A stretch of DNA of 64,000 bases, from NCBI GenBank assembly GCA_018434685.1, contig JAHDOV010000004.1:186001-250000 (forward strand), given 5' to 3'. This document shows positions 44,426-54,953 of this stretch, in pieces; within the stretch, counting starts at the first letter, position 1, and every line of letters begins with the position of its first letter. The notes beneath the pieces are model-generated. The model made no database searches, had not been told where the DNA came from, and was given only the letters and a program-made list of their open reading frames with translations. Origin of the DNA: Deltaproteobacteria bacterium (GTDB lineage Bacteria > Desulfobacterota > Desulfomonilia > UBA1062). A program made the position numbers and the translations under genes.

Positions 44426-45304
44426 ATGGATTACGATATGCCGCTCTACAGGCCTCCGTCGGAGGGACGGTCGCTCATCTTCCAGATAACGCTGGGCTGT
44501 TCGTGGAACAGGTGCCTGTTCTGCGCCATGTACAAGACGAAGCGATACAAGGTGCGGCCCTGGGAGGAGATCGAAAAGGACATCATCGAGATGGCATGGC
44601 TGCAGCCGCATGCCAGGAAGATATTTCTCGCAGACGGCGACGTGCTCAGTGTGGATACGGAGTTCCTCATCAGGGTGCTCGACCTGATCAACGAGAAATT
44701 TCCCCAGCTCGAGCGTATCAGCTCGTATGCCGGGCCCACGAATCTCATGGCAAAGAGCCTGGACGAGCTCAGGGCGTTTCACGAGCGGGGGCTCGACATC
44801 CTCTACCTCGGCATCGAGACGGGCAACGACGAGCTGCTGAAAAAGATCTGCAAGGGGGCAACGGGCAGCGAGATTATCGACGGGTGCAGGAAGGCCATCG
44901 ATGCGGGGCTGCGCATGTCCACCATCATCCTGCTGGGCCTGGGGGGCGTGGAGGGAAGCTATGCACATGCAAAGGATTCCGCCCGCGTAGTCAATGCCAT
45001 AGATCCGCAGTTCCTTGCGTGTCTCACCCTCATGCTCGGCCCCTATGCCGAGATATACGAGAAGAAGCTCATGGGCGGGAATTTCAAGATGATCGACAAG
45101 AAGCAGACGCTGGTCGAGCTTCGGTGGTTTGTGGAGGATCTCGATCTTTCGAACTGCCGGTTCGGGACAGAGCATGCATCCAACTACCTCCCCTTAAACG
45201 GCGATCTGCCGGGGGACAAGGAAAAGATTCTCAATCTCATAGACAAGGCCCTGGGAAACGATCACTCGAGACTGCTGAGGCCGGAGTGGGCGCGTGGTCT
45301 GTGA
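44426..45304 (+). CDS. Radical SAM protein, paralogue of the one at 21.3 kb
   Basis: A 292-residue enzyme. The cluster motif is LGCSWNRCLFCAMYKTKRY (CX4CX2C). The plan matches the other paralogue: YRPPSEGRSLIF, FLADGDVLSVDTEFL, ISSYAGPTNLMAKS, LYLGIETGNDELL and a C-terminal FGTEHASNYLPLNG. AAGGAGG precedes the ATG, 11 bp after the transporter gene, so the two are probably co-transcribed. The substrate is unknown. Confidence 0.88.
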   Translation: MDYDMPLYRPPSEGRSLIFQITLGCSWNRCLFCAMYKTKRYKVRPWEEIEKDIIEMAWLQPHARKIFLADGDVLSVDTEFLIRVLDLINEKFPQLERISSYAGPTNLMAKSLDELRAFHERGLDILYLGIETGNDELLKKICKGATGSEIIDGCRKAIDAGLRMSTIILLGLGGVEGSYAHAKDSARVVNAIDPQFLACLTLMLGPYAEIYEKKLMGGNFKMIDKKQTLVELRWFVEDLDLSNCRFGTEHASNYLPLNGDLPGDKEKILNLIDKALGNDHSRLLRPEWARGL

Positions 45305-45356
45305 TTGACAGTGCCCGTCATAATAATATAACTTCTGAATCTTTCGGAGGTGCAGC

Positions 45357-46607
45357 GTGGAAATAAAGGCAATACGGGGAATGAACGACATCCTCCCCGA
45401 CGATATGCCGAAGTGGCATTTTGTGGAACAAACCGCACGGAAGATATTCCGTCTCTACGGGTTTTCCGAATTGAGGTCTCCGATACTGGAGAGGACCGAG
45501 GTCTTTTTCCGGGGGATCGGCGATGATACCGACGTGGTCGAGAAACAGATGTATACCTTCACTGACAAGTCAGGGACAGCTGTTGCGCTCAGGCCGGAGG
45601 CCACGGCCTCGGTTCTGCGCTCGGTCATCGAGCACGGGCTCCTGAACAGGGAACCCATACAGAAGCTCTACAGCATCGGCCCCATGTTCCGCTATGAGAG
45701 GCCCCAGAAGGGAAGATACCGGCAGTTTCACCAGATCAACATCGAGCGGCTGGGAGAAGACGGGCCCCTGTGTGATGCAGAGACGCTTCATATGGCCTAT
45801 GCCCTGGCCACGTCGCTCGGACTTGCAGGCGTTCGCATGGAGGTGAATTCCCTGGGGTGTGATGACTGCAGGCAGCAGTTCAAGACAGCGCTGAAGGAAT
45901 TCCTGCGCGAAAAAGAAGAGAAACTCTGCACCGACTGCGCCCGCAGGAAGAACACGAACCCCCTGCGGGTCCTGGATTGCAAGGTGGTCTCCTGCAAGCA
46001 GGCCGTCGAGGGCGCCCCGTCGATCGAGGACTTCCTGTGCGAGGCGTGCAGGGTGCATTATCACGAGGTGCTCGCCGCCCTGGATGCCCTTGGAGTGCCG
46101 TACGAGAAGAATCCCCGGCTTGTCCGGGGGCTCGACTACTATACCAGGACGACCTTCGAGCTCACCGCCGAAGGACTCGGCTCGCAGAATGCCGTGGCCG
46201 GCGGCGGCCGATACGACCATCTCATACAGACGCTCGGCGGACCGGATGTCACGGGGATCGGTTTTGCCTTCGGGATGGAGCGGCTCATCATGCTCCTGCC
46301 CGAACAGGTGCAGGATAACAGGGGGTGCTTCGTGGTGGCACAGGGGAACGCCACGGTGCAGCTCACCGCCCTGACGCTCCTGAAGGCACTGAGATCCGTT
46401 CAGATCCCAGCCGAGGCCGTCTTCGGGAAGAGCTTCAAGGCGCAGATGCGCAAGGCAGGAAAATCCGGCTACCCCCTGTGTGTCATACTGGGGGAAGAGG
46501 AGATCGCACAGTCCATGGTGACCATCAAGAATCTGCAGGATTCGTCACAGGTTCAGGTAGATATGGCGGGATTTGTCGAGAAGGTCAGATCCCTGCTGGA
46601 TAAATAA
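45357..46607 (+). CDS. hisS: Histidyl-tRNA synthetase
   Basis: A 416-residue class II synthetase of normal length. Motifs: [11 protein letters not shown], the motif 2 region [20 protein letters not shown], the His-specific [14 protein letters not shown] and the motif 3 region [11 protein letters not shown]. The C-terminal anticodon-binding domain starts near residue 320. The start is GTG with CGGAGG seven bases upstream. aspS follows after 11 bp, a pairing common in this bacterial group. Confidence 0.97.
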   Translation: MEIKAIRGMNDILPDDMPKWHFVEQTARKIFRLYGFSELRSPILERTEVFFRGIGDDTDVVEKQMYTFTDKSGTAVALRPEATASVLRSVIEHGLLNREPIQKLYSIGPMFRYERPQKGRYRQFHQINIERLGEDGPLCDAETLHMAYALATSLGLAGVRMEVNSLGCDDCRQQFKTALKEFLREKEEKLCTDCARRKNTNPLRVLDCKVVSCKQAVEGAPSIEDFLCEACRVHYHEVLAALDALGVPYEKNPRLVRGLDYYTRTTFELTAEGLGSQNAVAGGGRYDHLIQTLGGPDVTGIGFAFGMERLIMLLPEQVQDNRGCFVVAQGNATVQLTALTLLKALRSVQIPAEAVFGKSFKAQMRKAGKSGYPLCVILGEEEIAQSMVTIKNLQDSSQVQVDMAGFVEKVRSLLDK

Positions 46608-46618
46608 GGAGAGAAGCC

Positions 46619-48403
46619 GTGAGCGCAGGCATTAGAGGATTCAAGCGGACACATTACTGCGGAGAGATACAGCACGCCCCGGTGGGTTCCCGGATAACCC
46701 TGACGGGGTGGGTCCAGAGGAGACGGGATCTGGGGGGATTGATCTTCATGGATCTGCGCGACCGTAGCGGCATTGCCCAGGCGGTGTGCAATCCCGAAAC
46801 ACACCCCCAGGCACACGCCGTTGCCCACACTATAAAGTCCGAGTACTGCATTGCCATTATCGGCGAACTCGAGATGAGGCCGGAGACCATGCGCAATCCG
46901 GGCATGGCCACAGGGGATTTCGAGGTGATCGTGCACGAAGTGAAGATACTCAACGAGGCACAGACCCCGCCGTTCGTTGTCGAGGACGGGGTCGAGGTGA
47001 CCGACACCCTCAGGCTGAAGTACCGGTATCTCGACCTGCGCAGGCCGGGTCTGCAGAGGAACATCCTCCTCAGGCACAAGGCCGCATCGAGCGTGAGGAG
47101 ATATCTCGACGATCACGGGTTTATCGATGTGGAGACCCCGGTCCTGACAAAGAGCACCCCCGAAGGGGCACGAGACTATCTCGTTCCCAGCAGGGTGTTC
47201 CCGGGAAAGTGTTTTGCACTGCCCCAGTCACCCCAGCTCTTCAAGCAGCTCCTCATGGTCGCGGGTTTTGACCGCTACTACCAGATCGTCAAGTGTTTCC
47301 GTGATGAAGACCTCAGGGCAGACCGGCAGCCCGAATTCACTCAGATCGATATCGAGATGTCCTTCATCGAGATGAACGATATCCTCGAGATGACCGAGGA
47401 AATGATTGTAGAGCTCTTCACGGAGACCATCGGGGTCGAGTTGCCGCGGCCGTTCGCGCGCATGAGCTATGATCAGGCCATGGATGAATACGGCACGGAC
47501 CGGCCCGACACCCGGTTCGGGATGCAGCTGAAAGACCTCTCCGATATCGTGGCCGAGAGCGGTTTTAGGGTGTTCACCTCGACCGTATCCGAAGGTGGCG
47601 TGGTCAAGGCCATCAGGATCAAGGGACCGAACGACTTCAGCAGGAAAGACCTCGACGCGCTTAGCGCCGTTGTTGCCGATTTCGGTGCAAAGGGCGTCAT
47701 GTGGGCCCGCCTCGAAGAGGACGGGTGGAAATCGTCGCTCACCAAGTTTTTGAGCGACGAACAGCGGGCCGCCATCGAGCAGCGGCTCGACATGGCAGTG
47801 GGAGACCTGGCCCTGATCATTGCAGACAAGAGGGATGTGGCCAATGCAAGCCTTTCCACGCTGAGGCTGCACCTGGCGCAGCGGCTCGGACTTATTTCCG
47901 AGAACACCTACAGCGCGCTGTGGGTCACCGAGTTCCCGCTTCTGGAATGGAGTGACGAGGCCGGCAGGCTCGTATCGGTTCATCACCCGTTTACCGCCCC
48001 GAGCGAAGAAGATCTCTCCCTGCTGGAGACCGACCCGGCAAAGGTCAAGTCCCAGGCCTACGACATGGTGATCAACGGGTACGAGGTCGGCGGCGGAAGC
48101 GTCCGTATACACACGAGAGATATCCAGCAGCGGGTCTTCAAGGCTATCGGCCTGAGCGAGGACGAGGCGAAGACCAAGTTCGGATTCCTGCTCGAGGCAC
48201 TGCAGTACGGGGCACCGCCCCATGGCGGAATTGCTTTTGGCTTGGACCGGCTTATTATGATCCTAACCGGTGCATCGAGTATCCGTGACGTGATTGCATT
48301 CCCGAAAACCCAGAAGGCATACTGCACCATGACCGATGCCCCCTCTGCCGTCGATGCCGCCCAGCTTGCACAGATTGGAATGAAGTTCTTGAAGGAGGAG
48401 TGA
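46619..48403 (+). CDS. aspS: Aspartyl-tRNA synthetase (bacterial type with GAD insert)
   Basis: A 594-residue synthetase. The N-terminal OB fold binds the anticodon ([19 protein letters not shown]). The class II core carries [32 protein letters not shown] (motif 2) and GIAFGLDRL (motif 3), with the bacterial GAD domain (about 285-410) inserted. Whether it also charges tRNA-Asn cannot be decided, since no gatCAB or asnS gene is in view. AGGAGAG precedes the GTG at 46619. Its TGA overlaps the next ATG by one base. Confidence 0.97.
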   Translation: MSAGIRGFKRTHYCGEIQHAPVGSRITLTGWVQRRRDLGGLIFMDLRDRSGIAQAVCNPETHPQAHAVAHTIKSEYCIAIIGELEMRPETMRNPGMATGDFEVIVHEVKILNEAQTPPFVVEDGVEVTDTLRLKYRYLDLRRPGLQRNILLRHKAASSVRRYLDDHGFIDVETPVLTKSTPEGARDYLVPSRVFPGKCFALPQSPQLFKQLLMVAGFDRYYQIVKCFRDEDLRADRQPEFTQIDIEMSFIEMNDILEMTEEMIVELFTETIGVELPRPFARMSYDQAMDEYGTDRPDTRFGMQLKDLSDIVAESGFRVFTSTVSEGGVVKAIRIKGPNDFSRKDLDALSAVVADFGAKGVMWARLEEDGWKSSLTKFLSDEQRAAIEQRLDMAVGDLALIIADKRDVANASLSTLRLHLAQRLGLISENTYSALWVTEFPLLEWSDEAGRLVSVHHPFTAPSEEDLSLLETDPAKVKSQAYDMVINGYEVGGGSVRIHTRDIQQRVFKAIGLSEDEAKTKFGFLLEALQYGAPPHGGIAFGLDRLIMILTGASSIRDVIAFPKTQKAYCTMTDAPSAVDAAQLAQIGMKFLKEE

Positions 48404-49209
48404 TGAAGCGGATCAGCCCGATTATTCTCCTGATTATCCTCTTTATGGGAAGTGCCTGCTCTGGGACTCAGGTGCGGGGTGATTCCGCATCCAAGGGCAG
48501 CCCACAGGCAGATTCGTTCGAAAAGGGGATCGAATTGGTGAGACAGGGCGTCGATGCCCGGGACAGCGGTGATGAAGGCGAGGCCAGGCAGGCCTTTGCC
48601 AAGGCATGCAGGTATTTTGACGAGGCAGACGATGAAAGCCGCATGCTGATGGACAATGCCACGGCACAACTCAAAAAGATCATCACCTTGTCGGGTTTCG
48701 AGTATGCACCGAAGAAATCGTTCGAGGTGCTGGTCCTCTACCTCGAGATGCAGAATGCCTACATGGATCATGATGCTCCGACCATGAGAAGACTCGATGA
48801 GCAGTTCAGCGCGGCGCAGCAGGAGGTTCTCCAGACAACGGTGCTGGAAAAGCAGAAGCGTCTCGAAGAACTTGGTCAGGAAGTGACGCAAAAGAGCGAC
48901 GAGATACAGAAGCAGGCCCAAGAGAATATCTTCGAGGTGTATCCGACGATCTATGTGGTAAGGAAAGGCGATACGCTGCCGAGCATAGCGGCCCGGCACG
49001 AGATATACAACGACTCCTTCATGTGGCCGCTCGTGTACAAGGCCAACCGGGATCAGATAAAAGACCCGAAGAGCATCTATGTGGGCCAGGATCTCAAGAT
49101 CCCCCGGGAGATGACCATGGAAGAGATTATCGAGGCGCGCCGGGAGGCCGGTGCCCCTGAACCTGAGAAGATCCCGAAAGACGCGTATATACCCAGAAGG
49201 AAAAAATAG
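48403..49209 (+). CDS. LysM-domain lipoprotein
   Basis: A 268-residue exported protein. The signal peptide ends at FMGSACSGTQ, a probable lipobox Cys. A helical, charged region (about 35-170, predicted coiled coil) is followed by a LysM peptidoglycan-binding domain (about 180-235): YVVRKGDTLPSIAARHEIY, ANRDQIKDPKSIYVGQDLKI. The ATG at 48403 is preferred to the GTG at 48400 because GAAGGAGG lies six bases upstream. It overlaps aspS by one base. It probably ties the outer membrane to the cell wall. Confidence 0.85.
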   Translation: MKRISPIILLIILFMGSACSGTQVRGDSASKGSPQADSFEKGIELVRQGVDARDSGDEGEARQAFAKACRYFDEADDESRMLMDNATAQLKKIITLSGFEYAPKKSFEVLVLYLEMQNAYMDHDAPTMRRLDEQFSAAQQEVLQTTVLEKQKRLEELGQEVTQKSDEIQKQAQENIFEVYPTIYVVRKGDTLPSIAARHEIYNDSFMWPLVYKANRDQIKDPKSIYVGQDLKIPREMTMEEIIEARREAGAPEPEKIPKDAYIPRRKK

Positions 49210-49308
49210 TGTGGCGCGATGGGACGATCGCAACGGGATATTCTGTTACACCCCGGAAATTACACCACAGGAGCTCTCCAACGGGCAAATAATAAGTGAG
49301 GAAGTGAC

Positions 49309-50527
<1,219 letters not shown>

Positions 50528-50529
<2 letters not shown>

Positions 50530-50549
50530 CCCCGGGGTTTGTTTTTTTT
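50528..50549 (+). terminator. Terminator overlapping the icd stop codon
   Basis: The palindrome AACCCCGGGGTT (50528-50539) includes the last two bases of the TAA stop and is followed by TGTTTTTTTT. It would fold with a short loop. Confidence 0.65.
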
Positions 50550-50564
50550 GACGGACTGTACAGT

Positions 50565-50590
50565 GCAGGGGCGGCTTCAGCCGCTCCTGC
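50565..50590. repeat. 12-bp hairpin between icd and the LapA-like gene
   Basis: GCAGGGGCGGCT and AGCCGCTCCTGC pair over 12 bp (one G-U) with an effective UUCA-type tetraloop. It has no T-run. It lies between convergent genes and may act as a backstop or mRNA-stabilising hairpin. Confidence 0.5.
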
Positions 50591-50652
50591 ATGGAACTGG
50601 GTCCGGTGCCTGCCAGCAGAATCAGGATTGACTCTTTTCCCCTCAGGAACGG

Positions 50653-50865
50653 TCACGACTTTTTCTTGGCCAGGAGATACCCGAATGAAAGCCCGAGAAC
50701 GAAGGTAAGGCTGATCACGATCCACTTCGGACCGGAGAAGATGGTCCAGATGAGGAACTGGAAGGAGGTCTGCTCGAAGTTCTGAAGGATGAAGATGAAG
50801 CCGAAGGCCACGGCCAGGCCGATAATGATGAGTTTCGAATTGTCCTTGATTTCACCTAACCCCAT
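50653..50865 (-). CDS. Small LapA-like (DUF1049) membrane protein
   Basis: A 70-residue protein with two membrane helices (LIIIGLAVAFGFIFILQN and WIVISLTFVLGLSFGYLL) and a lysine-rich end. This is the LapA/DUF1049 pattern; E. coli LapA/LapB control lipopolysaccharide assembly, but isolated members have no assigned role. The ATG at 50865 is chosen because GTGGAG sits six bases upstream and a promoter lies just before; a GTG at 50877 is in frame but has no ribosome site. Confidence 0.8.
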   Translation of the reverse strand: MGLGEIKDNSKLIIIGLAVAFGFIFILQNFEQTSFQFLIWTIFSGPKWIVISLTFVLGLSFGYLLAKKKS

Positions 50866-50895
50866 TGCAATCTCCACATGCGGATGTCGTCAGGA

Positions 50896-50925
50896 AATAT
50901 TGCATGCTCGGGATGGATCTGTCAA
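50896..50925 (-). promoter_or_regulatory. Sigma-70 promoter of the LapA-like gene
   Basis: TTGACA (50925-50920) and AATATT (50901-50896) on the minus strand with an 18-base spacer; TGC directly before the -10 gives an extended -10 (TGn). The predicted leader is about 24 bases. Confidence 0.45.
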
Positions 50926-51064
50926 CAACGTTATGGAAAATCCCCCACGGCAGGACCTCTCCGGAGGGTGGAAGACCGCTCCATGTCCTTGAAGTATCCC
51001 GGCAGAGCCTTAGAGCTTGGTGGCAGGGCTGCCTGGGGCTCATGGTAGTATTGTAAGTCAAAAT

Positions 51065-52843
51065 ATGGTATTGCATCGGGCTATGGGGAATGTGGAACAG
51101 GCCTTTGTGCTTACAGACAGGGATCTTGCCGTGGTAGCCTCCAGTGAACAGGCGGCTGATCTGTCTGAAAAGGGGCATATTGTCCGGGGCGATCATCTCC
51201 TTGACCATTTCCCGGGATTGGCAACGTTCGTGATGCCTGATGGGGAAGCCGTGCTCAGGGATGTCCCGGTCAGGGGCTCCAGCGTGGAAGTCCGGGTGAT
51301 CCCGGCCGGCGAGTTCATCAGCTTCTATCTCTCCGGACACGCCCCAGGGCCGGAGAACAGTGACTTGTCCGCAGAGCTGAAGGTGCTCCGGGAACAGAAC
51401 AGGCACCTCTTGGGCGTGATCGAGGAGGCACCCATCGGGATCATGTTCATCGACGAGGGGGGTAGGATCGCCTACATGAACAAAAAGCAGGAGGAGAATA
51501 CCCGCAAGAAGAGAGAAACCCTCCTGAACCGTCCGGTCAAGTCCGTGTATCCGAAGACCTTCGTGAACGCCGAGGTCGTCGAGATGTACGAGAGGCTCCA
51601 CAGCAAGGATGTGAACCGGATGGAGGTCCTGGTCGATCACTACTATCCGCAGTTTTACAAAAAGGACATGATCATCAAGTTCCTCGGATACCGGGTCGAA
51701 GAACTCAACTGGGCGGTCCTGTTCATCGAGGTCGAAGACGAACTGTACCACGAAAAACGCAAGGCGGAAAAGGCCGGCGAGGAGCTGCGTCAGTCGAAGA
51801 CCTTCCTTGCCCAGGTCCTGGACGCCTCGCCGAACATCGTCATGTCGGTGGACAGCAAGAGGAGGGTCCTCAGTTTCAACAAGACAGCCGAGCGACTCAC
51901 GGGCTTTTGTGCCTCCCAGGTGTTCAATACCCCGGTAGACCGGTTCTTCCCCCGGGAGGAGCTGCCAAAACTCAACCAGGCCATATCCCATCAGGGCCTG
52001 TGGTTCGGTACCATGAACCTCTACCGGTTCGACAAGACCACCTTCCGGATCGAGCTCTACACTGCCAAGGTCAAGGATGAGGCGTCGGGAAAGGATATCG
52101 CCACGCTCCTTCTGGGCGTTGATATCGAAGAACAGGAAAAGCTCAGGAAGAATCTCATCCAGTCGCAGAAGATGACCTTTATCGGCGAGCTCGTCAGCGG
52201 CCTTGCTCACCAGCTCAACAATCCGCTGGTGGGGGTAATGAATATTGCCGAGGTGCTCCTGCGGAAATGGGATCCTGCGGATGAGAACTATCATCTCTTG
52301 AAGATGATACACGAGGCCGGCAAAACCTGTCACGAGACCATCTCCCGCCTGCTGAGCTTTTCAAGAAAGCCTGAGATGAACAAGCGGGTGATGGTTGATA
52401 TCCGGGAGGTTCTCCGGGCGGGCATGGACTTCGTGACCCGCCACGAGGTCTTCCAGAAGGTCGAACTGTCCCATACGTTTCACGCCGTACCGCTCATCAT
52501 GGGCGACCCGGTACTCCTCCAGCAGGTGTTCATGAACATCCTCTTCAATGCCGCCCAGGCCGTGGATGGGACGGGCAGGATCGAGGTCACGTGTTCCGGT
52601 GTTTACGGGATGGGCAGACAGGTGGAGGTGAATATTGCGGATAACGGACACGGCATAGCCAGGGAGGATATCTCCAAGATCTTCGAGCCGTTCTACACCA
52701 CCAAGAAGGAGGGGAAGGGTACCGGGATCGGGCTGAGCCTTGTGTACTGGATCGTTCAGGATCATGGCGGACGGATAGAGGTTGAGAGCGAGCTGCAGAA
52801 AGGAACGACGTTCACCGTGTACCTGCCTGCAATACTCTGTTGA
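51065..52843 (+). CDS. Soluble PAS-domain histidine kinase, NtrB type
   Basis: A kinase of about 592 residues with no membrane segment. A first PAS (about 115-170; LLGVIEEAPIGIMFIDEGG) and second PAS (about 250-370; VLDASPNIVMSVDSKRRV) lead to the HisKA helix (ELVSGLAHQLNNPLVGVMN, phospho-His). The HATPase has DPVLLQQVFMNILFNAAQA, ADNGHGIAREDISKIFEPF and GTGIGLSLVYWIV. The following gene is an NtrC-type regulator that starts 7 bp later, so they are partners. The start is uncertain: ATG at 51065 or 51083, or a TTG at 51017, none with a good ribosome site. Confidence 0.92.
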   Translation: MVLHRAMGNVEQAFVLTDRDLAVVASSEQAADLSEKGHIVRGDHLLDHFPGLATFVMPDGEAVLRDVPVRGSSVEVRVIPAGEFISFYLSGHAPGPENSDLSAELKVLREQNRHLLGVIEEAPIGIMFIDEGGRIAYMNKKQEENTRKKRETLLNRPVKSVYPKTFVNAEVVEMYERLHSKDVNRMEVLVDHYYPQFYKKDMIIKFLGYRVEELNWAVLFIEVEDELYHEKRKAEKAGEELRQSKTFLAQVLDASPNIVMSVDSKRRVLSFNKTAERLTGFCASQVFNTPVDRFFPREELPKLNQAISHQGLWFGTMNLYRFDKTTFRIELYTAKVKDEASGKDIATLLLGVDIEEQEKLRKNLIQSQKMTFIGELVSGLAHQLNNPLVGVMNIAEVLLRKWDPADENYHLLKMIHEAGKTCHETISRLLSFSRKPEMNKRVMVDIREVLRAGMDFVTRHEVFQKVELSHTFHAVPLIMGDPVLLQQVFMNILFNAAQAVDGTGRIEVTCSGVYGMGRQVEVNIADNGHGIAREDISKIFEPFYTTKKEGKGTGIGLSLVYWIVQDHGGRIEVESELQKGTTFTVYLPAILC

Positions 52844-52850
52844 GGAGACT

Positions 52851-54218
52851 ATGACAAACCACACCCCGAAGGTGCTCATTGTTGACGACGAAGACTATAC
52901 CAGAGAGTATTTCCGGAACATTCTCGCGGACGATCCCTACCAGCTCGTCTTTGCCAGCGACGGGAAGGAGGCGCTCGATACCTGGTCGGCGCATAATTTC
53001 GACCTCATCATCATGGATATCCGCATGCCGCAGGTCAGCGGGATGGAGGCATTGAAAAGGATCAGGTCCTCGGATACCGACACCATGATCATCATGGTAT
53101 CGGCCTTCGGCGACATGGATTCGGTCATCGACGCCATGAAGCTCGGTGCGAATGATTTCTTCACAAAACCCTTCGGCAGCATAGAGAAGATACGGCTGGA
53201 CATCCAGAACTGCCTTGACCGCAAGTGGCTCATCAAGGAAAACTACCGGCTCAAAAAGCAGGTGGAAGAAAAAGCCGGGGGCTGCAACATGGTCTATGCG
53301 AGCAGGGCGATGGCCAGCGTCGTTGATCTGGCATCGAGGGCTTCCATGCTCGACAGCCCGGTCCTGATTCAGGGGGAATCAGGGACGGGAAAAGAACTCA
53401 TTGCCAGGTATATCCACAGGAACAGCAGCAGGAGGGCGGAGCCCTTCTTTGCGATAAACTGCGGAGCCCTGTCCGAGACGCTCCTGGAGCCCACGCTCTT
53501 TGGCTACGAGAAGGGGGCGTTCACCGGTGCGGACAAGACGACCCTGGGGTATTTCGAGGCTGCAGGAGGGGGAACGATCTTCCTCGACGAGATAACCGAG
53601 ACATCCCCGCTGTTCCAGGTCAAGCTCCTGAGGGTGCTTCAGGAGGGAGAGATCATGAGGGTCGGCGGGACAAAGGTGATCAAGGTGGACTTCCGGTTCA
53701 TATCGGCCACCAATAAAGAACTGGCCTCCCTGGTGAAAGAGGGGTCTTTCAGAAAGGACCTCTTCTACCGGATAAACGTGATCAAGGTGGATATGCCCCC
53801 CCTGCGGGACAGGCCGGAGGACATTCCGCTCCTGCTGGAACACTTCATGAGCGAGGCGTGTGAAAAAAACGGAGTCGGGACAAAGGAGTTTTCCCCCGCG
53901 GCAGTAGCATTTCTGAAGGGCCTGCCCTGGGAGGGCAATGTGCGGGAGATGCAGAACCTTGTGGAGCGGCTTATCGTGCTGTCGGAAAGACGCCTCATCG
54001 ATGCGGAGGATTTACCCCCGGAATACCTGAAGATGCATGAGATGAGTTCGCAGGAAGCGGATGTGCCGCTCAATTATGACCAGGCCCGGCTCTGCTTCGA
54101 AAAGAGCTACCTGAAAAATCTCTTTCTTTGTGCGGAGAGCGATATGAAGAAGGCATCTGAGCTGTCCGGCCTCGACCTCTCCACGCTGTATCGGAAAAAG
54201 AACAAGATAATCAATTAG
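52851..54218 (+). CDS. Sigma-54-dependent NtrC-type response regulator
   Basis: A 455-residue activator with three domains. The receiver (about 1-125) has VLIVDDEDY, the phosphoacceptor in [13 protein letters not shown] and TKPFGS. The AAA+ domain has Walker [16 protein letters not shown], an intact GAFTGA loop for contact with sigma-54, and Walker [12 protein letters not shown]. The C-terminal Fis-type HTH ends [18 protein letters not shown]. It should bind upstream sites and drive sigma-54 promoters on phosphorylation. Two palindromes and a sigma-54 promoter follow immediately. The ATG at 52851 has TGAGGAGAC directly upstream. Confidence 0.95.
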   Translation: MTNHTPKVLIVDDEDYTREYFRNILADDPYQLVFASDGKEALDTWSAHNFDLIIMDIRMPQVSGMEALKRIRSSDTDTMIIMVSAFGDMDSVIDAMKLGANDFFTKPFGSIEKIRLDIQNCLDRKWLIKENYRLKKQVEEKAGGCNMVYASRAMASVVDLASRASMLDSPVLIQGESGTGKELIARYIHRNSSRRAEPFFAINCGALSETLLEPTLFGYEKGAFTGADKTTLGYFEAAGGGTIFLDEITETSPLFQVKLLRVLQEGEIMRVGGTKVIKVDFRFISATNKELASLVKEGSFRKDLFYRINVIKVDMPPLRDRPEDIPLLLEHFMSEACEKNGVGTKEFSPAAVAFLKGLPWEGNVREMQNLVERLIVLSERRLIDAEDLPPEYLKMHEMSSQEADVPLNYDQARLCFEKSYLKNLFLCAESDMKKASELSGLDLSTLYRKKNKIIN

Positions 54219-54220
54219 TT

Positions 54221-54234
54221 TTGCAATTCCGCAA
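54221..54234. promoter_or_regulatory. Upstream activator site 1, TTGC-N6-GCAA
   Basis: TTGCAATTCCGCAA, a 4+4 palindrome with shared flanks, 2 bp after the activator stop codon and about 210 bp before the predicted transcription start. A near-identical copy lies 77 bp downstream. Confidence 0.6.
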
Positions 54235-54247
54235 ACCAGTGGACACA

Positions 54248-54262
54248 ATGCGAACCCCGCAT
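54248..54262. promoter_or_regulatory. Extra palindrome between the two activator sites
   Basis: ATGCG-AACCC-CGCAT, a perfect 5-bp inverted repeat of a kind related to the flanking TTGC/GCAA sites. It may be a weaker or different operator. Confidence 0.35.
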
Positions 54263-54297
54263 CCGGGCCACGGTCCGCATCAGGCCGAAGCACCTTT

Positions 54298-54311
54298 TTG
54301 CAATCCTGCAA
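54298..54311. promoter_or_regulatory. Upstream activator site 2, TTGC-N6-GCAA
   Basis: TTGCAATCCTGCAA agrees with site 1 at 12 of 14 positions. It lies about 134 bp before the predicted start, a usual distance for NtrC-family enhancers; the 77-bp separation is about 7.3 helical turns. Confidence 0.6.
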
Positions 54312-54411
54312 ATAAAAACGCAGTTTCCAAACCTGGTCTATTCGCGAACAGGGTTCATAAACATGGTTAATTAATTGATATAACTGATACTATATGAATT
54401 TCATGCGATGC

Positions 54412-54427
54412 TGGCACATGTTTTGCT
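54412..54427 (+). promoter_or_regulatory. Sigma-54 (-24/-12) promoter of the lipid-CoA operon
   Basis: TGGCAC-ATGTT-TTGCT matches the sigma-54 consensus TGGCAC-N5-TTGCW exactly. GG and GC are ten bases apart. It lies 88 bp before the SCP-2 gene start, with an intact-GAFTGA activator gene just upstream. Confidence 0.85.
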
Positions 54428-54514
54428 GTCATACAATAAGATAATAAACACATCAGATGATAGTTGTTCACTTTGGTTCTGTTGAATGAAAAGTACCTTA
54501 AAGGGAGGGTTATC

Positions 54515-54898
54515 ATGGCAATATTCAAGGATACGAAACACCTTTACGAGACACTGGGGGGGTTCTGGAAGGAACTGTATGCGCAGGATGAGTTCAGCAG
54601 CACCTTAAAGAAGGCCGACATCCAGATCAAATTCGAGATCTCTGAGCCAAGCGCCACTATCTGGGTCGGACCGGACGGAATCGAGTTTGGCGACCAGCGT
54701 CTCAAGGCGGATATCACGATGGCGCTCTCCGGTGACACCGCCCATGCCTTCTGGAAAAAAGATCTCAGTCTCCCCGTGGCCCTTGCCAAGAGGAAGATCA
54801 AGTCAAAGGGGAATATCTCGAAGGTCATGAAACTTCTGCCCGTGGTGAAGCCTGCCTACGACCTATACCCCAGCTACATGGCAAAACACGGGCTGTAG
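54515..54898 (+). CDS. SCP-2 sterol-carrier family protein
   Basis: A 127-residue protein of the SCP-2 fold: IQIKFEISEPSATIWVG, IEFGDQRLKADITMALSGDTA, AHAFWKKDLSLPVALAKRKI, GNISKVMKLLPVVKPAY. SCP-2 domains bind lipids or acyl-CoA in a hydrophobic tunnel. It is the first gene after the sigma-54 promoter and may hold or deliver the hydrophobic substrate of the operon. The ATG at 54515 has AAGGGAGGG upstream; a longer frame from 54464 lacks one. Confidence 0.88.
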   Translation: MAIFKDTKHLYETLGGFWKELYAQDEFSSTLKKADIQIKFEISEPSATIWVGPDGIEFGDQRLKADITMALSGDTAHAFWKKDLSLPVALAKRKIKSKGNISKVMKLLPVVKPAYDLYPSYMAKHGL

Positions 54899-54953
54899 CT
54901 GAGCGAACGCCTTTTTATCATGGGGCAACACATCAAAGAGAGGGGGGATTACT

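Noticed and set aside
50991..51064. A sigma-54-like GG-N10-GC string just before the histidine kinase
   Set aside because: It matches only the invariant dinucleotides (TTGGTGGCAGGGCTGCC), which is too weak compared with the exact match at 54412.
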